A DNA stretch of 64,000 nt from Isochrysis galbana (GCA_018136815.1 CM030938.1:186001-250000), one strand, 5' to 3'; numbered from the stretch's first letter, positions 10,265-20,308 are shown. Numbers and translations are program-made. The notes: a model not told the origin generated them from the sequence alone.

Positions 10265-11075
10265 TCAACTAAGTTTATACTTAGCTCGCCCATGGGGGGG
10301 CACGAGCCCCCCTCTCTCTCCACTCCTCCCCTGCCATGGGGGAAGATCCACCCACTCTCCTGGCACGCCTGATGGCTTGCCAGGAGCACACAGCCCTGCT
10401 GACCCATACCTCTCCCCACAGGCCCGCCTGACTCGCCCGCCCTGGCCCATCGTGGCCTGCCCATTCCTCTGACCAGCCCCTCCTCCCCCTGGGCCCCCCT
10501 GTTCAGGACCCCCCAGCCAGCTCTAGTCGACCCGCAGGGGCTCGAGAGCCAGCGAGGGAGAGGCAGGAGGGGCCAGGGCCATGCCCCAGCCTCACCTGCC
10601 CCCTCAGCTATGCTCCCAGGCCCTGCAGGCCATCTGGGGACCTGAGCGAGGGGCCGCAGGCGCGCGCCATGGGCCCCCGCCGCAGGGAAGAGAGGAGGAA
10701 AAGGGAAGAGGGAGGGGAGGGGGGAGCGGCAGCTCTCCCCTCCGGCAGTAACGTGTCTTCTCGCCCCGTTTGGGTAAGAGAAGACGGGGGCGCCAGAGCC
10801 AGGAGGGAAGGGCCGCGGCTCGCCGCGGCCACTCGCTCGGGCGAGGGAGATTAGCGCTCTAGGCCCCTAAACTCACGAGTGCCCCCCCCCCCCCCTGCGT
10901 TGTTTTACCCGAAAGGGGTTTTCCCCCAGCGTGGCCTCGAGGAGAGGGTGTGCTGGGGTGCGTAGGGTCGGTGCTTGCACTGGGGGGAGGACAAATATCG
11001 AGGGGAGGGGGCAATGAATGCCCCCCCCCCCGGTACCACTCGGACACCTGGCTCGCCAGGCATGGCGGGAGTCCG
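10265..11075. mobile_element. GC-rich terminal-repeat element (copy 2)
   Basis: It starts with AACTAAGTTTATACTTAG followed by CTCGCCCATGGGGGGGCACG, the same end as the 1346-2177 copy. The body matches, in opposite orientation, the copy at 22760-23520. Shared landmarks are the CATGGGGG...CCACTCTC...GATGGCTTGCCAGGAG block, the GCGCGCGCCATGGGC block, GTAACGTGTCTTCTCGCCCCG and GGGGGGAGGACAAATATCGAGG. The right end does not show the inverted terminus of copy 1 and fades near 11075. No ORF is credible. Confidence 0.6.
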
Positions 11076-11249
11076 GGGCTGAAAAGTTGTGTCCAATTAG
11101 CTAGTGGGGTTGGCTAGGATATAACATTTTAATTTTAATTTTAATCAAGGGATAATGAGTGGAGGCTGATGGCTGAGGCTGAGGCTTTGTTTGTTTGGGC
11201 GCTATCTTTGCCCCTTTACCCACCTGCCTCTCCCTCGCTCGCCTCGCCG

Positions 11250-11420
11250 GTCAACCTTTTAATGTTCTCGCCTCACACGTGGCACTGGGTAACGCTATCG
11301 TAGCCACGCCCATTCCCCTTCCCCCTTCCTCCTCACCCTCATTACCCGCGCTTGCGACACCTCCCCTCGTGCTCTACTTAGGGGCCCGGGTCATGGCTGG
11401 GGGTTTTGAGCTGGGCGGTG
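11250..11420 (+). repeat. Dispersed repeat (copy of the 4.6 / 5.2 / 19.0 kb family)
   Basis: CTTTTAATGTTCTCGCCTCA, then GTGGCACTGGGTAACG and GTAGCCACGCCCATTCCCC match the minus strand of 5185-5310. The end, CTCGTGCTCTACTTAGGGGC, matches 4715-4742 and 19122-19143. A/T-rich starts preceding GC-rich bodies could indicate a SINE or the 5' part of a non-LTR retroelement; no promoter boxes were identified. Confidence 0.5.
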
Positions 11421-11559
11421 TGCACCTGTCCTCAGCGGTGCGTTCCCACCTTTCTCTTGTCTGTGCCGCTGAGTGACCTGTCTATCTTAGGTGTTTTATG
11501 CGTCTCCGTCGTTGTTGTGTATCGCATCATTACTTGTGTGATGGCCAATATCTGTCTCT

Positions 11560-11700
11560 GCTGTATTCGTGCCCATCTGAAGGCTATAGGCATGAATATT
11601 CGTGTAAGGTACGCGCTCACAATCACAATTACAATTGAACAGTTCCCCGTGTTGGCATTGACGCACAAGACACACAGATTCGGATTCCCCATGGTCTCAA
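11560..11700 (+). repeat. Fragment of the gypsy LTR
   Basis: The sequence from GCCCATCTGAAGGC through AATATTCGTGTAAGGTACGC to GATTCGGATTCCCCATGGTC is the start of the LTR (element orientation = plus strand), diverged by a few substitutions and small insertions from the LTRs at 29.6, 41.1 and 53.6 kb. It is joined directly to an internal Pol fragment in the opposite orientation, so it is a rearranged relic rather than a solo LTR. Confidence 0.8.
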
Positions 11701-12098
11701 AGCCAGCGCAAAGCTGAATGGTCTACGACGAGGGTGAAGTGGCGACCCCAAAGATAAGGCCTCCGATTTCGGATCGATTCTAGCGCTGCTAGATAGAAGT
11801 TCGATTTCAGTGACTGTCCAATGGCGTTCAGCCGGACTCAAACTACGACCGTAGTAGGCAACGACGCGCTCTCTCCCTTCGTCGTCTTTTTGGGCGAGGA
11901 CGCCGGCGACCGGCGATGCCGAGCTTGCTAGCACCGTCGGTCTTAACGAGGAAAGGACGGTCGTCTCGAGTTCTCGAGGAGGTACGAGGTGCAAGTACGG
12001 GTTCTTCACAGATAGCTTGCTTGAGATCTTCGATAGCCTGGCGACAGGCTTCTGTTTGCGACTCGACCGGGACATCGCACCCTTTCCGCGTGAGAGCG
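11701..12098 (-). pseudogene. Rearranged gypsy Pol fragment (RNase H region)
   Basis: This is a minus-strand match to the RNase H part of the gypsy Pol (compare 31868-32240). It is broken by small insertions that each repeat neighbouring bases: GCCGGCGACCGGCGATG in place of GCCGGCGATG, CTCGAGTTCTCGAGG in place of CTCGAGG, and AGATAGAAG in place of AAAAG. The reading frame is lost. The fragment ends abruptly at GAGAGCG, after which unrelated sequence begins. Confidence 0.8.
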
Positions 12099-12511
12099 CC
12101 CAAATTTTGAAAAAAAATTCCGAAATCCTGACCTGGGCCTACCCCTCCCCGCCTTCTGCGGTGCGCGCGCCGCCCGGGCATCGGCTCTCGCATATGGGGG
12201 GGTGTTGCGGGTAAAGGGGGGGCCTTGTACACTTCCCCCTCGTACGTTCCGTTTTTAGGTCTTCCCGCGCGACTCCCTCTCCGTCGCCGCGCCCCAGTTC
12301 CCTTCTCCCCCGCATCGTCCCGTGTCGGTCCGTCCCCCCTCTCCTCTCCTCTCCCCGGCTTCCCCGCGGAAGCCCTCTCCCCCCTCTCCCCCCCCGTCTC
12401 TCCCCGAGTGCTTCCTTGAGTTTCCGGCCCCCTTTTGTCTATTTCTTTCCCGCGCGATTCCCTTCCCCCCCGCGCGTGACGTTTTCCCTCGGTGTCCTGA
12501 CTACGCTCCGC
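12099..12511. other. Intergenic, pyrimidine-rich, no gene seen
   Basis: Strongly C/T-rich on the plus strand (CTCTCCTCTCCTCTCC, CCCCCCCGTCTCTCCCC). Long antisense open frames here are compositional. It forms the left flank into which the hAT element at 12520 inserted; the flank continues across that element at 13544. Confidence 0.4.
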
Positions 12512-13543
12512 GCTATCGCTAGGGCCAGGCAAGAGTTGCTCGCTCAGTCGCTCAGACCCCCAAAGTTGCTCGTAAAAGTTGCTCGGAGTTGCTCGGAAAT
12601 GGGGCTAAGTTGCTCGCAAGTTGCTCAAGTTGCTCGCTCGGAGTCCTTGCGGCGGCGCTTACATGTCGGCCCGTGGAGTGCCCCGGGTAGCCGCGCCAAT
12701 GGTCCCGCCAAACTTTATTCGGCCCTAGTGAGTGGCTACGTGAGTGTAGAGTGTTGTTGGTACGTTAGTTAGTTGTTAGTTGTTAGCACTTCTAAGCACA
12801 AGCACTTCAAACACTTAGCACACATCACGATCGTTGTACCGCAACATGAGTGCGGCTTGGATTTGATCGGCAAGCGAAGCGGTTTGTAACGAGCCAAACA
12901 TACATTGGACAAGAGAAAACACACGCTCACATCCGGCCGATTTGGGAGTCAATGAGAAGGCAATGCGAGCAGCCAATGCCCAGGTTGGGATCCTTGTGTG
13001 GTTGAGTGCCCACCGTTGTAACACTTTGGTTGTGAAGTCGCGTACGTCGGTCGGATCGACCGTGAAACCCCTCGCAGCAGCTGCATACCGCGGCAGCTCA
13101 CGCTCTAAGTTGAGTTCGATATCCTGCACGCAGGAGAGGAGGGGTGGGGGTGCTGAGCGAATCGACCTAGCCCTCTATCCTCTATCTTTCTTTAGCTCTT
13201 TGGCCTCGTTCTTTAACATACGTAGTCCTGCAGTGCCGAGCAAGTGCCGCACTTGCCCCACCGCCTCCCGCCCCCTGCTGCCCCCTGCCCCCCGCCCGCC
13301 CTTTTCCCACTTATTCCCCTCCCCACGTCCCCAAGCTCCCGCGCGGCCCCCACCCCTCCCGCCCCCGGGAGTGCTCTTTAACGATAGCTGAGCAATAAGG
13401 GGTATAAGTTGCTCGGTAAGTTGCTCAAAGTTGCTCGAGGTTGCTCTTCTAGGGGTAAAGATGCTCGGAGTTGCTCGCACGCTCAAACACCCCAAAGTTG
13501 CTCGAAAAGTTGCCGGCAACTCTTGCCTGGCCCTAGCTATCGC
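12512..13543 (-). mobile_element. Non-autonomous hAT element with 8-bp target duplication
   Basis: The element is 12520-13535 (1016 bp). Its ends are TAGGGCCAGGCAAGAGTTGC and the inverted TAGGGCCAGGCAAGAGTTGC. It is flanked on both sides by GCTATCGC (12512-12519 and 13536-13543), the 8-bp duplication expected of hAT transposons. Both subterminal regions hold many copies of GTTGCTCG (12535-12640 and 13385-13510), the usual arrangement of transposase binding sites in hAT ends. Only a C-terminal transposase exon remains inside, so it needs a helper transposase. Intact termini and a perfect duplication argue for fairly recent insertion. Confidence 0.9.
12815..13123 (-). CDS. hAT transposase C-terminal dimerisation exon (partial)
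   Basis: This is the last exon of a hAT transposase, minus strand, from an acceptor ...GTGCAG|GATATC at 13123 to TAA at 12815. The core IPTWALAARIAFSLTPKSAG followed by CERVFSLVQCMFG and then an Asn-containing helix (LRYN) is the hAT_C dimerisation domain (SxxxER-VFS...N) that normally ends these enzymes. The RNase H-like catalytic domain and the BED finger are absent from the 1-kb element, so this exon alone cannot transpose DNA. It may survive by chance or as a dimerisation partner; that is inference. Confidence 0.8.
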   Translation of the reverse strand, partial: DIELNLERELPRYAAAARGFTVDPTDVRDFTTKVLQRWALNHTRIPTWALAARIAFSLTPKSAGCERVFSLVQCMFGSLQTASLADQIQAALMLRYNDRDVC

Positions 13544-14640
13544 TCGAGCGCCCTCTGTGCCCCTACGTCCGTCCTTCGTTCTCGTTCTGCTGTGCCCCGT
13601 GATGGCTGAGAGCGCGCCCATGTCTTCGGCCCCGTCCCTGCACGCTTCCCCGGCTCCCCATTGTTCACCCCCCATGCTCCAATTGGGCCATATATCTCAT
13701 GTTACAGTTCATCCTCCACTCACACCCAGCCGCACCACAGCCACCGCTCCATTCGATCCACCACAGGTTCAGTGCCTGATAACGCGTTCTCCGAGTGCTC
13801 TCAATTTTCTCATTCTCAAGGAAATGACGCGATGCACAATACGCCGCACAAAGCTGACCCCACATATTTTCGTTGCCAGCACATACTAAAGTACGCCCAA
13901 CCTGCAAGTCGTTGATGCCGGGTGCCTCCGTTGTGTTCTATGGAATTAGTACGTGCCCCCTAGGGAACAAGACATCTGGGCTTCAATCTCTGCCCCCGTC
14001 GGAGGACCTCTAGAGGGCTCATTGGCTCCTCTCGCGCATCTTCTCCACTCCGCTCCCAATGCGAGAATGGAAAGAATACGCCTTGCAACAACCCGGAATC
14101 CTCGCAGATGGTTTCACGTGTGCTACATAGTAGTAGAGCAAGTTCCGCCCCGGATAAGCATGGTGAGCAGGGAGAGGGACGTCTCGGAACGCGAGGCCTC
14201 GCCCGCGAGCGGCTCGTCTCTCACGCCAACCGGCCACTCATGACTGCTCACAAGATAGCCAGAGCGTGATCCGCAGGCTGCCGATCCCCGATCACAAGCA
14301 CGGACAAGCAGCACGACTGGAAGCCCGAGCGCATCCACGGGGGCAAGAACAAGCTGTAGCTTGCAGCAACAACCTGCCCGCGTTGGGAGCCTCGCCAAGT
14401 GTGCGAGGCGCATCTACGACCATCACGCAGCCTATGCGTGCTCATCTGAAGGCCGAAAGCTATCCAAAGGAATGATTTGGCGTTGCCTCTGTTTTGCTAC
14501 CATGCTATTCTGTGCCCGCAGACATGGTACCGCGTCCATGTTCCTGCTGCCATGCTAGCCAGCGCAACGCACAGGCTCAAATCAAACTCGAGTGCCTCTG
14601 ACGCACTGCACGCCCTACACGCCTTGCCGCTCAGTGACAC
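13544..14640. other. Intergenic, no gene supported
   Basis: Short overlapping frames occur on both strands but none has recognisable domains, and none connects to RER1. ATGGCTGAGAGCGCGCCC near 13601 opens a Ser/Pro-rich frame that resembles the beginning of a retroelement ORF; it does not continue convincingly. Confidence 0.3.
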
Positions 14641-15619
14641 TTACTCTGCGCTCCGCGTGCCTCCATCACCCGCCTCCTTGCCCTTGTATTTGGTCTTGCC
14701 AAAAGAGAAAGGCACATACTTGTATTTTATCATGTGCTTGATTTGCCGCTTCATCGTGAGGAAGAAGAGTGCGAAGAAGTACATCAACAAAATAGGCCAG
14801 AAGACAGGGATATTGAAGCTGGAAAGCCAGGAAAGGGGGCAGGGCGTCTGGGGCTCAGCCACACGTTTCAACGCAACGCATCACGACAGCCCCCATCAGG
14901 CAACGCCGCACGATAGCTAGGCTTTGAACTAGTTGTTTTCACAGCAGCACATCCTCATCGAGCTAGCACGTGGAGACGCGTAAGAACGAGCCCGAGGGGG
15001 GGCCAGGAGGGCACACACATGCTAAAGAAAGTCATGATGAAGGCAATGACGAAAGCCTTCGTCAGCCCATACCAGAACTTGAACTCCGGGAGCCTGATGC
15101 GTGGGCCGAGCAGAGTGAGAAGGGATACAGTGCATTGGCCACCGTTCCACGCGTAGATGAGCAGACCAACAACGGACACGAACCTGCGAACAAATGGACG
15201 GAACTCGTCGTCCTTGGAAGTTGGTAGTGTTGGCCCCTCTGTCTCCGGATCGGACGCTGGCGACAGGAAACCGATCAGCAGGTTGAGCGCATAGATTCCC
15301 AGCCCGTAGGTGATGATGTACCAGCCTGAGAGCCAGAGTGGTGGGTCGGAAAACAGGTCACCCTGTCTTGAGGCGATGTGCGTAGGCCCCCAACCACATA
15401 CGTCCATGACCTCACAAGTTCGGGGCATGTGCGGTTGAGTGCATGCGCACCGTTGATGAGGTACACACGGACACAATACATGACCATGATGAACGCAGTT
15501 GCCAACCATCGCGGCGTTGTGTGAGGCGCCGCCTTGTCCATCCAGGCCTGCCACTTTCGGCTCATTCCCGCCTGCACCTTGCCCACATTTCCCTCATCAA
15601 GCTCGACCTCGTCATACAT
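14641..15619 (-). CDS. RER1: RER1, ER-Golgi retrieval receptor
   Basis: Four exons on the minus strand: 15619-15451, 15325-15184, 15093-15019 and 14818-14641. All three introns are GT-AG with matching phases (1, 2, 2), and the joined frame is 187 aa ending in TAA, close to the usual 190-200. RER1 is a four-pass Golgi membrane protein that returns escaped ER membrane proteins by binding polar residues in their transmembrane segments. Family hallmarks are present: [40 protein letters not shown] joined to [44 protein letters not shown] and GKTKY. The start is the first in-frame ATG, giving an acidic N-terminus ([10 protein letters not shown]). It looks intact and functional. Confidence 0.95.
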
Positions 15620-16226
15620 TGTCCACAGCACAGCCCTCAGCACTCGCTTGGCAGCCCTGGGACAAGGGGGAGAGGACGGGGGGATCGGGTGGGCGCTGGG
15701 CGCACGAAGGCCTGCCTTGCACTGCCCGGCCTGGTGCTCCCCTTGCGCGCCCCTCGCGCGCCGCGCGCCTGGCCAGAGCGAGCCAGAGGTGGGGGGCGAG
15801 GCGGCGGCGGCGGGCGCGCAGGACAGACCCCCTCTTTCGCGGCTCCCTCCCCCTTGTGCCGATCTCTTTCTTTACTCTTCCTCCCGTTTCTTCTGCTTCC
15901 TCCCTCGACTAGTGTGCGCTCTCCTCCCCTCTCTTGTCTGTCAGACTGCTCTCTCTACCTACCCCTCTCTCTGCGCGCCCTGCGGCGACCGGAGGCAGAG
16001 AGAGGGAAAGGCTCCGCGCGGGGCGGGGAGGCGGGGGGGGGGGGGGGGGGGAGGGGGGAGGGAGAGGGAAGCGAGGATACCGAGAGGGGGGCTGGTTCGC
16101 TTTTTAGGGGCGCTCCTGCAGGGCTGCTTTCTGCTTTCCCATGTTGATCCTCTCTCTATTTTACTCCTCTACTCTAGAGTAGGAGTACTGTAGAGTGTCC
16201 AATTTTGGCGCCTCCAGCCCGCGCAC
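15620..16226. other. Low-complexity intergenic stretch between divergent RER1 and the EEP gene
   Basis: Contains CT-rich blocks and a long G homopolymer (about 16035-16053), with fragments resembling the GC-rich repeat family (CGCGCGCCTGGCCAGAGCGAGCC). The overlapping long frames on the plus strand are compositional. The region must hold the promoters of RER1 (minus) and the phosphatase-family gene (plus), but no promoter motif can be assigned. Confidence 0.4.
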
Positions 16227-17345
16227 ATGGCGGCCCGCCCGGGCCGAGCGCGAGCAGACCACATCCTTCACGTTCTCGGCGCGCTGCTGCTCTTTGGCAA
16301 GGCAGGCGCGGTGGTGGGAGAGCGTGGTTTCTCGCTCGTCTCGTGGAATATACTCGCGCCCACCTTCGCGCCGCCCCGTCGCTACCCCTGGGCGCCAGCC
16401 GATGTGCTCAGCTGGTCATCGCGAGGGCCGAGGATTGCTGACGCACTCCGCCTGATGGACGCGGACGTCGTCTGCCTGCAGGAGGTGGAAGTTGGGTTAT
16501 GGGATGGGTTTTTCGCCCAGCTCGTTGACATAGGGTACGACGCCATCCTGCAGAAGACGGAGGGCAACCACCCGTACGCAAACGCTGTGCTGTACCGGAA
16601 GGGGCAATTCCGCTGCCTCCGCTCAGAGTCGCGCTCGCGCGTGCTGATAACCGTCTTGGAGGCTGTCGAGGGTGCTCCCCAGGGGGCCGACCCGCTATAT
16701 TTGGCTAATGTGCACCTTGAAGCTGGGGCGGAGAAGGCGTCGCAGCGATTCTGTCAGCTCAAGTCGCTTCTCCGCCGCCTCGAGTTGCAACGTGCTTGCG
16801 ATGTGGCAGAATCTCAAGGCCGACCGCGCGCGCTCTCACCGTCGGAGGACGCCGCGGGTGCGGCAGTGGTGCTGGCGGGCGATTTCAACTTTGATCGGCG
16901 ATCAGCCCTGCACCAGCTGCTGTCCACGGGGGCCCTCCCAATCGGACCTGGTCAGGCAGCGTATGGCGAACCGGCTGCCATGGTGCGCAGGGGCTCAACC
17001 GCGTACTCTCACTCATTGCTACCGCTCAAGGAGGTGTACGAAGCGTGTTCACCACCTTGGGGCCCGCCGCTGCGCTCGAGCTATCGCAACGGTCGTCTTC
17101 TCGATTTCATCTGGTACTCTGAGAGTGTCGACTGCTTGAGAGCCATGCCTGTTGCCCCTGAAGCTGGCTCGCAACAACCGCATCGCATCCCATCCAAGGT
17201 GCATCCATCGGACCACCTCCCGGTCGGCGCGCTGCTCTCGTGGGAAGGGGCGCCTCGCGTGCGCACTACGGCCTCTAGCTGGCAGCAGATGTGCGTCGAG
17301 AGCGTTGTGTCTTCTCGCGCCACCAAGCGACCGCGCCGACGTTAG
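16227..17345 (+). CDS. Endonuclease/exonuclease/phosphatase family protein (CCR4/nocturnin-like)
   Basis: Single exon, 372 aa. The metal-dependent EEP fold used by CCR4-type deadenylases, nocturnin, Angel and related phosphodiesterases is clear from its ordered motifs: SWNIL (N41), CLQEVE (E86), YLANVHL (H163), LAGDFNF (D219, N221), LLDFIWYS (D293) and HPSDHLPV (D329-H330). All catalytic and metal-binding positions are present, so it should be active. Spacing and the LQEVE / SDHLP style are closest to the CCR4-like branch; no leucine-rich repeats precede it. The N-terminus (ILHVLGALLLFGKAGAVVG) is hydrophobic and could be a signal or organelle-targeting sequence, which would suit nocturnin-like mitochondrial or secretory forms. 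The C-terminus is basic (TKRPRRR). Substrate cannot be decided from sequence. Confidence 0.85.
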   Translation: MAARPGRARADHILHVLGALLLFGKAGAVVGERGFSLVSWNILAPTFAPPRRYPWAPADVLSWSSRGPRIADALRLMDADVVCLQEVEVGLWDGFFAQLVDIGYDAILQKTEGNHPYANAVLYRKGQFRCLRSESRSRVLITVLEAVEGAPQGADPLYLANVHLEAGAEKASQRFCQLKSLLRRLELQRACDVAESQGRPRALSPSEDAAGAAVVLAGDFNFDRRSALHQLLSTGALPIGPGQAAYGEPAAMVRRGSTAYSHSLLPLKEVYEACSPPWGPPLRSSYRNGRLLDFIWYSESVDCLRAMPVAPEAGSQQPHRIPSKVHPSDHLPVGALLSWEGAPRVRTTASSWQQMCVESVVSSRATKRPRRR

Positions 17346-17849
17346 ACCCATGGGGACTACGGATTCCGTTGATCGTGGGATGGTTATCTTGAGGGCGACG
17401 CTCAGCGCAGCACAGCGCTACGTCTTGACCTGCTCTGCCTGCATATAGTGTTCCCATCGACAGCTGGCAGTAAAAATAGCCTTGGTCGACATGCTGCCCC
17501 AGACAAATGGTCGGTCTGCGGCTCCTATCCCTTGCCTAAGAGATGTGTGTGACGGGGATGGCACAGCACGCCCGGAAGTTGCGCAATGTTTGATGATCGG
17601 CGATAGGAGTTGCTAGTGCAGCAATCGTCATATAGTCTTCCGTCTTGTCTGAGCATGGGACAAAGTCGTATTTCCTTGCATCCAGCTCACTCGCCCACGT
17701 GACCCCGATTGTGTGCGCGGCCCAGGTGCCGTTGTGCCTACACAATGCATGGGTGCTTGCGTCTTGTGTGCGCTCGACGCTGGAGCCGCCTCTGTAAAGC
17801 TTTTCACGTACTGCGTCACGCCTTCTTATGTATGTGTGTTGTCTGCCCT
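17346..17849. other. 3' flank of the EEP gene, no gene supported
   Basis: A 109-codon minus-strand frame (17865-17536) has ordinary composition but no recognisable domain and overlaps the start of the reverse-transcriptase scrap on the other strand. I do not call it a gene. Confidence 0.3.
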
Positions 17850-18008
17850 GAGATGGATACCTCAAAATCTACGCCGGGCTACGGGGGCAGAAGCTTCCCT
17901 TTCAACATCGCCAGCGGAGTACCCCAGGGCTGCCCGCTGTCGCCTCTTCTAGCATTCCTACTACTACTAACGACAGCCTCCGGTATGGTAATTATCGAAA
18001 AACTAAGG
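17850..18008 (+). pseudogene. Reverse transcriptase fragment of a non-LTR-type retroelement
   Basis: The plus-strand frame reads FPFNIASGVPQGCPLSPLL followed by a hydrophobic run. GVPQGCPLSPLLF is the conserved RT block preceding the catalytic YxDD motif in LINE and group II-type reverse transcriptases, and it is not the version used by the gypsy element here (LPFGVQSGPSYM). Only about 50 codons remain before the sequence switches abruptly to gypsy Gag. Confidence 0.65.
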
Positions 18009-18715
18009 ACGCTAACGGTCGGTCACGGTCGCCGCCGTGACGCCGCCGGCGACTACTTCCAAGTCCACCAAGACCGCCAAGCTTGCTAAGGCTGCCTCTA
18101 ACCCCGCAGACACTACGGCTTCGATGGTCGCCGCCGTCCAAGCGGCGGTGGCCGAGGCATTAAAATCGCAAAACAACAACTCGAACCGCAAGGCGACTGG
18201 CGCTGACAATCGTCGGGCTCCGCCTCCGCCTACGAATTACTCCGCATCGTCTCCGTTACCGGACGCACTTCTTGACCGTCCCCTCGGCAAAAGCACGTCT
18301 TCTCGTCGCCAGTGTGATCCCCCTCCGAACGGCCTTGGGCTTCCGGCCGATTCGGGCCTCTCGGAATGGGATCCAGGTAGCTGGTCTCGAGCGCGAGCCC
18401 GCTTCTGGCAAATTTCTCGTTACGCGGGTCACCCGGCCCTTCGCGCTGCGCTCACGCGCTGCCGTCCCTCGGATGCCACCATGACGGCGCCGCGTCTCGA
18501 CGACTTAGACCGCGACGTCAAGGAGTGGGCCGACGCCAACGGCTGCGCGTACTGGTACTGAGCCTTTCGTCCCCGGGCTCCATCTGGTACGCCCGAGGCA
18601 GACCTGTGGAAGTATGGCACGGGCGACGGAGCTCATAACCCCGTCGTTTGCCAACCGTACATTCGTTTTCTCTGCGAAGGCGGCAGTGGCGAGTGTGGTA
18701 ACGACAGTGGTGTGA
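18009..18715 (+). pseudogene. Truncated gypsy Gag fragment (third copy)
   Basis: The sequence matches the C-terminal third of Gag (compare 50330-49680, minus strand) at nearly full identity, from VTVAAVTPPATTSKSTKTAK to the region after FLCEGG. At the first zinc-binding motif, GCAYC is replaced by GCAYWY-stop through an insertion that duplicates neighbouring TACTG, destroying the frame. It has no LTR. The homology ends at about 18705, just before the position of the Gag stop. Confidence 0.85.
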
Positions 18716-19507
18716 GAGGATTGTAAGAGGATTTTTATCCGGTTCTGTTCTGGAGAGAGCGCGAGCGATGGCGTCGCTCTCCCTCCTCTCGGCCGCCCTG
18801 GTCACCATGATGGTGCCAGGGCGATAACGGGCCCGACCCAGGGGTTGTCCGCGATGGAGAGGGGGGGCCGCGACGCCCCCACTGACCCCCACTTATAAAA
18901 GTAGGTTGTGCCCGCACGCGCCTTGAAGTGATGGCACAAGACACATACACATATCACATATGCATCCATACAAATTCCCCCCCTCGCAAACCCCCGGCTC
19001 CCATTATAACTCCGCACAAAAAAAAAACTTCTTAATATTCTCGCCGCGCGCGCGACCTCGCACCCTTACTGTGCAGCCACGTCCGCTCCTCTCCCCCCCC
19101 TCCACCTGCCTTGCGGCCCGTCCCTCGTGCGCTACCTAGGGGCTGGGTGTGTGGGGTTTCCTGCAGCAGACGGCGTGTTCCGATCCCCGATAGGTTGTCC
19201 TCCTCTTCCTCCTGCGCCATCGGGCTATCGGTTGTTATTATATTGTATCGTGTGTCAGTGAGGTAGACGGTTGGTTCACGGTGTGGCCGAGGACGAGGGT
19301 CTGGTATGCAGGAGGGCCGCGGGTTGGGTTTGTGCGCTGTTATGCGAGTCTTTCCGCTATGCGGAGCGCTTGCGCTACCGCGGATAGGTTTGTGCCCAGC
19401 GATAGTGTGTCTTTGTCGTTGATTGTGAAAACGGGGGCGCATAGTTCACGCGGGGACTTCCATTACAACTCCGCACAAATTACAATGAGGGAAAACCCAG
19501 TGAGCCT
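18716..19507. repeat. Dispersed-repeat region
   Basis: Positions 18876-18910 match 10125-10165. Positions 19020-19235 match 4590-4870 (TCTCGCCGCGCGCGCGACC, CCACCTGCCTTGCGGC, CTACCTAGGGGCTGGGT). Positions 19400-19460 loosely match 5050-5115 (GTCGTTG...GGGGACTT), suggesting a long repeat with a deleted middle. No coding sequence is credible. Confidence 0.45.
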
Positions 19508-19951
19508 GAGAGCCCAACTTCGGACTAATGCCGGACGCGTTGCCCGCTCGTTTGTCCGTTTTCGACGATCCATCAACCATCAAGATTGGGGACCCCTCCC
19601 GCCACTAGCCACCAAATACACAGGGGACAGGGGCCACCCAAACAGTCACGCCAATCGGGTGGGTCACGCCAATCTCGTCGAAATCAGCCATCCGTGGACC
19701 CCATTCGACGTTTGACGTCTCCGAGGGAGGCCCGGAGAGCCCGACTTCAAACTGATGCCGGACGCGCTGCGCGCCCGTTTTCGACGATCCATCGATCCTC
19801 GATCCATCCGGATGGGGGGGCCCGCCAGCCACCAAATACACAGGGGCCACCCAGACATGCACGCCAATCGGGCGGGCCGCGCGCCGAAATCTCGTCGAAA
19901 TCAGCCATCCGTGGAGCCCATTCGACATTTGACGTCTCCCAGGGAGGCCCG
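19508..19951. repeat. Tandem pair of about 220-bp repeats
   Basis: Two units, 19508-19734 and 19735-19951, begin GAGAGCCC(A/G)ACTTC and share GATGCCGGACGCG-like, TTTTCGACGATCCATC, CCACCAAATACACAGGGG, CACGCCAATCGGG and AATCAGCCATCCGTGGA blocks, ending CGAGGGAGGCCCG or CCAGGGAGGCCCG. They differ by substitutions and small indels, so the duplication is old. No ORF spans both in a conserved frame. Confidence 0.8.
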
Positions 19952-20308
19952 CCGCGTCGCGCGTCGGCTCTGGGACATGTGCTTACCATCACTACATTAG
20001 CCTTAACTGAAAGTCTTGTGGCCTGTAGCTCGTCGAAATTTTCACCTTTTTTTAGTGTATGACCGCCCTATACTCCTACCCTATACTTTGTTCTTGGAGC
20101 AAGCACAATCACACTTGGCACTTGGGACTCGGGACTGCTTGCGATACATGGACGTCAGTAAAACAAAACTCATTTGGAGACTGTCAGTTTCACCTAGCAC
20201 CATACATTCCGCCGTCGTCTCTCACCTGCGCCGTCCCAACCACCTGACTGTCTGCTCACGCTCGGAGCAGCAGCCCCACACGTTTGCCGAGGTGTTGCTC
20301 CTACCGAA

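Noticed and set aside
11843-12532. 229-codon minus-strand ORF
   Set aside because: A chance fusion of decayed Pol with a G/A-rich stretch; no start or domain of its own.
15443-16193. Overlapping plus-strand ORFs of 137-234 codons
   Set aside because: Antisense to RER1 exon 1 at the start, then low-complexity CT- and G-rich DNA; all three frames are open because stops are rare in such sequence.
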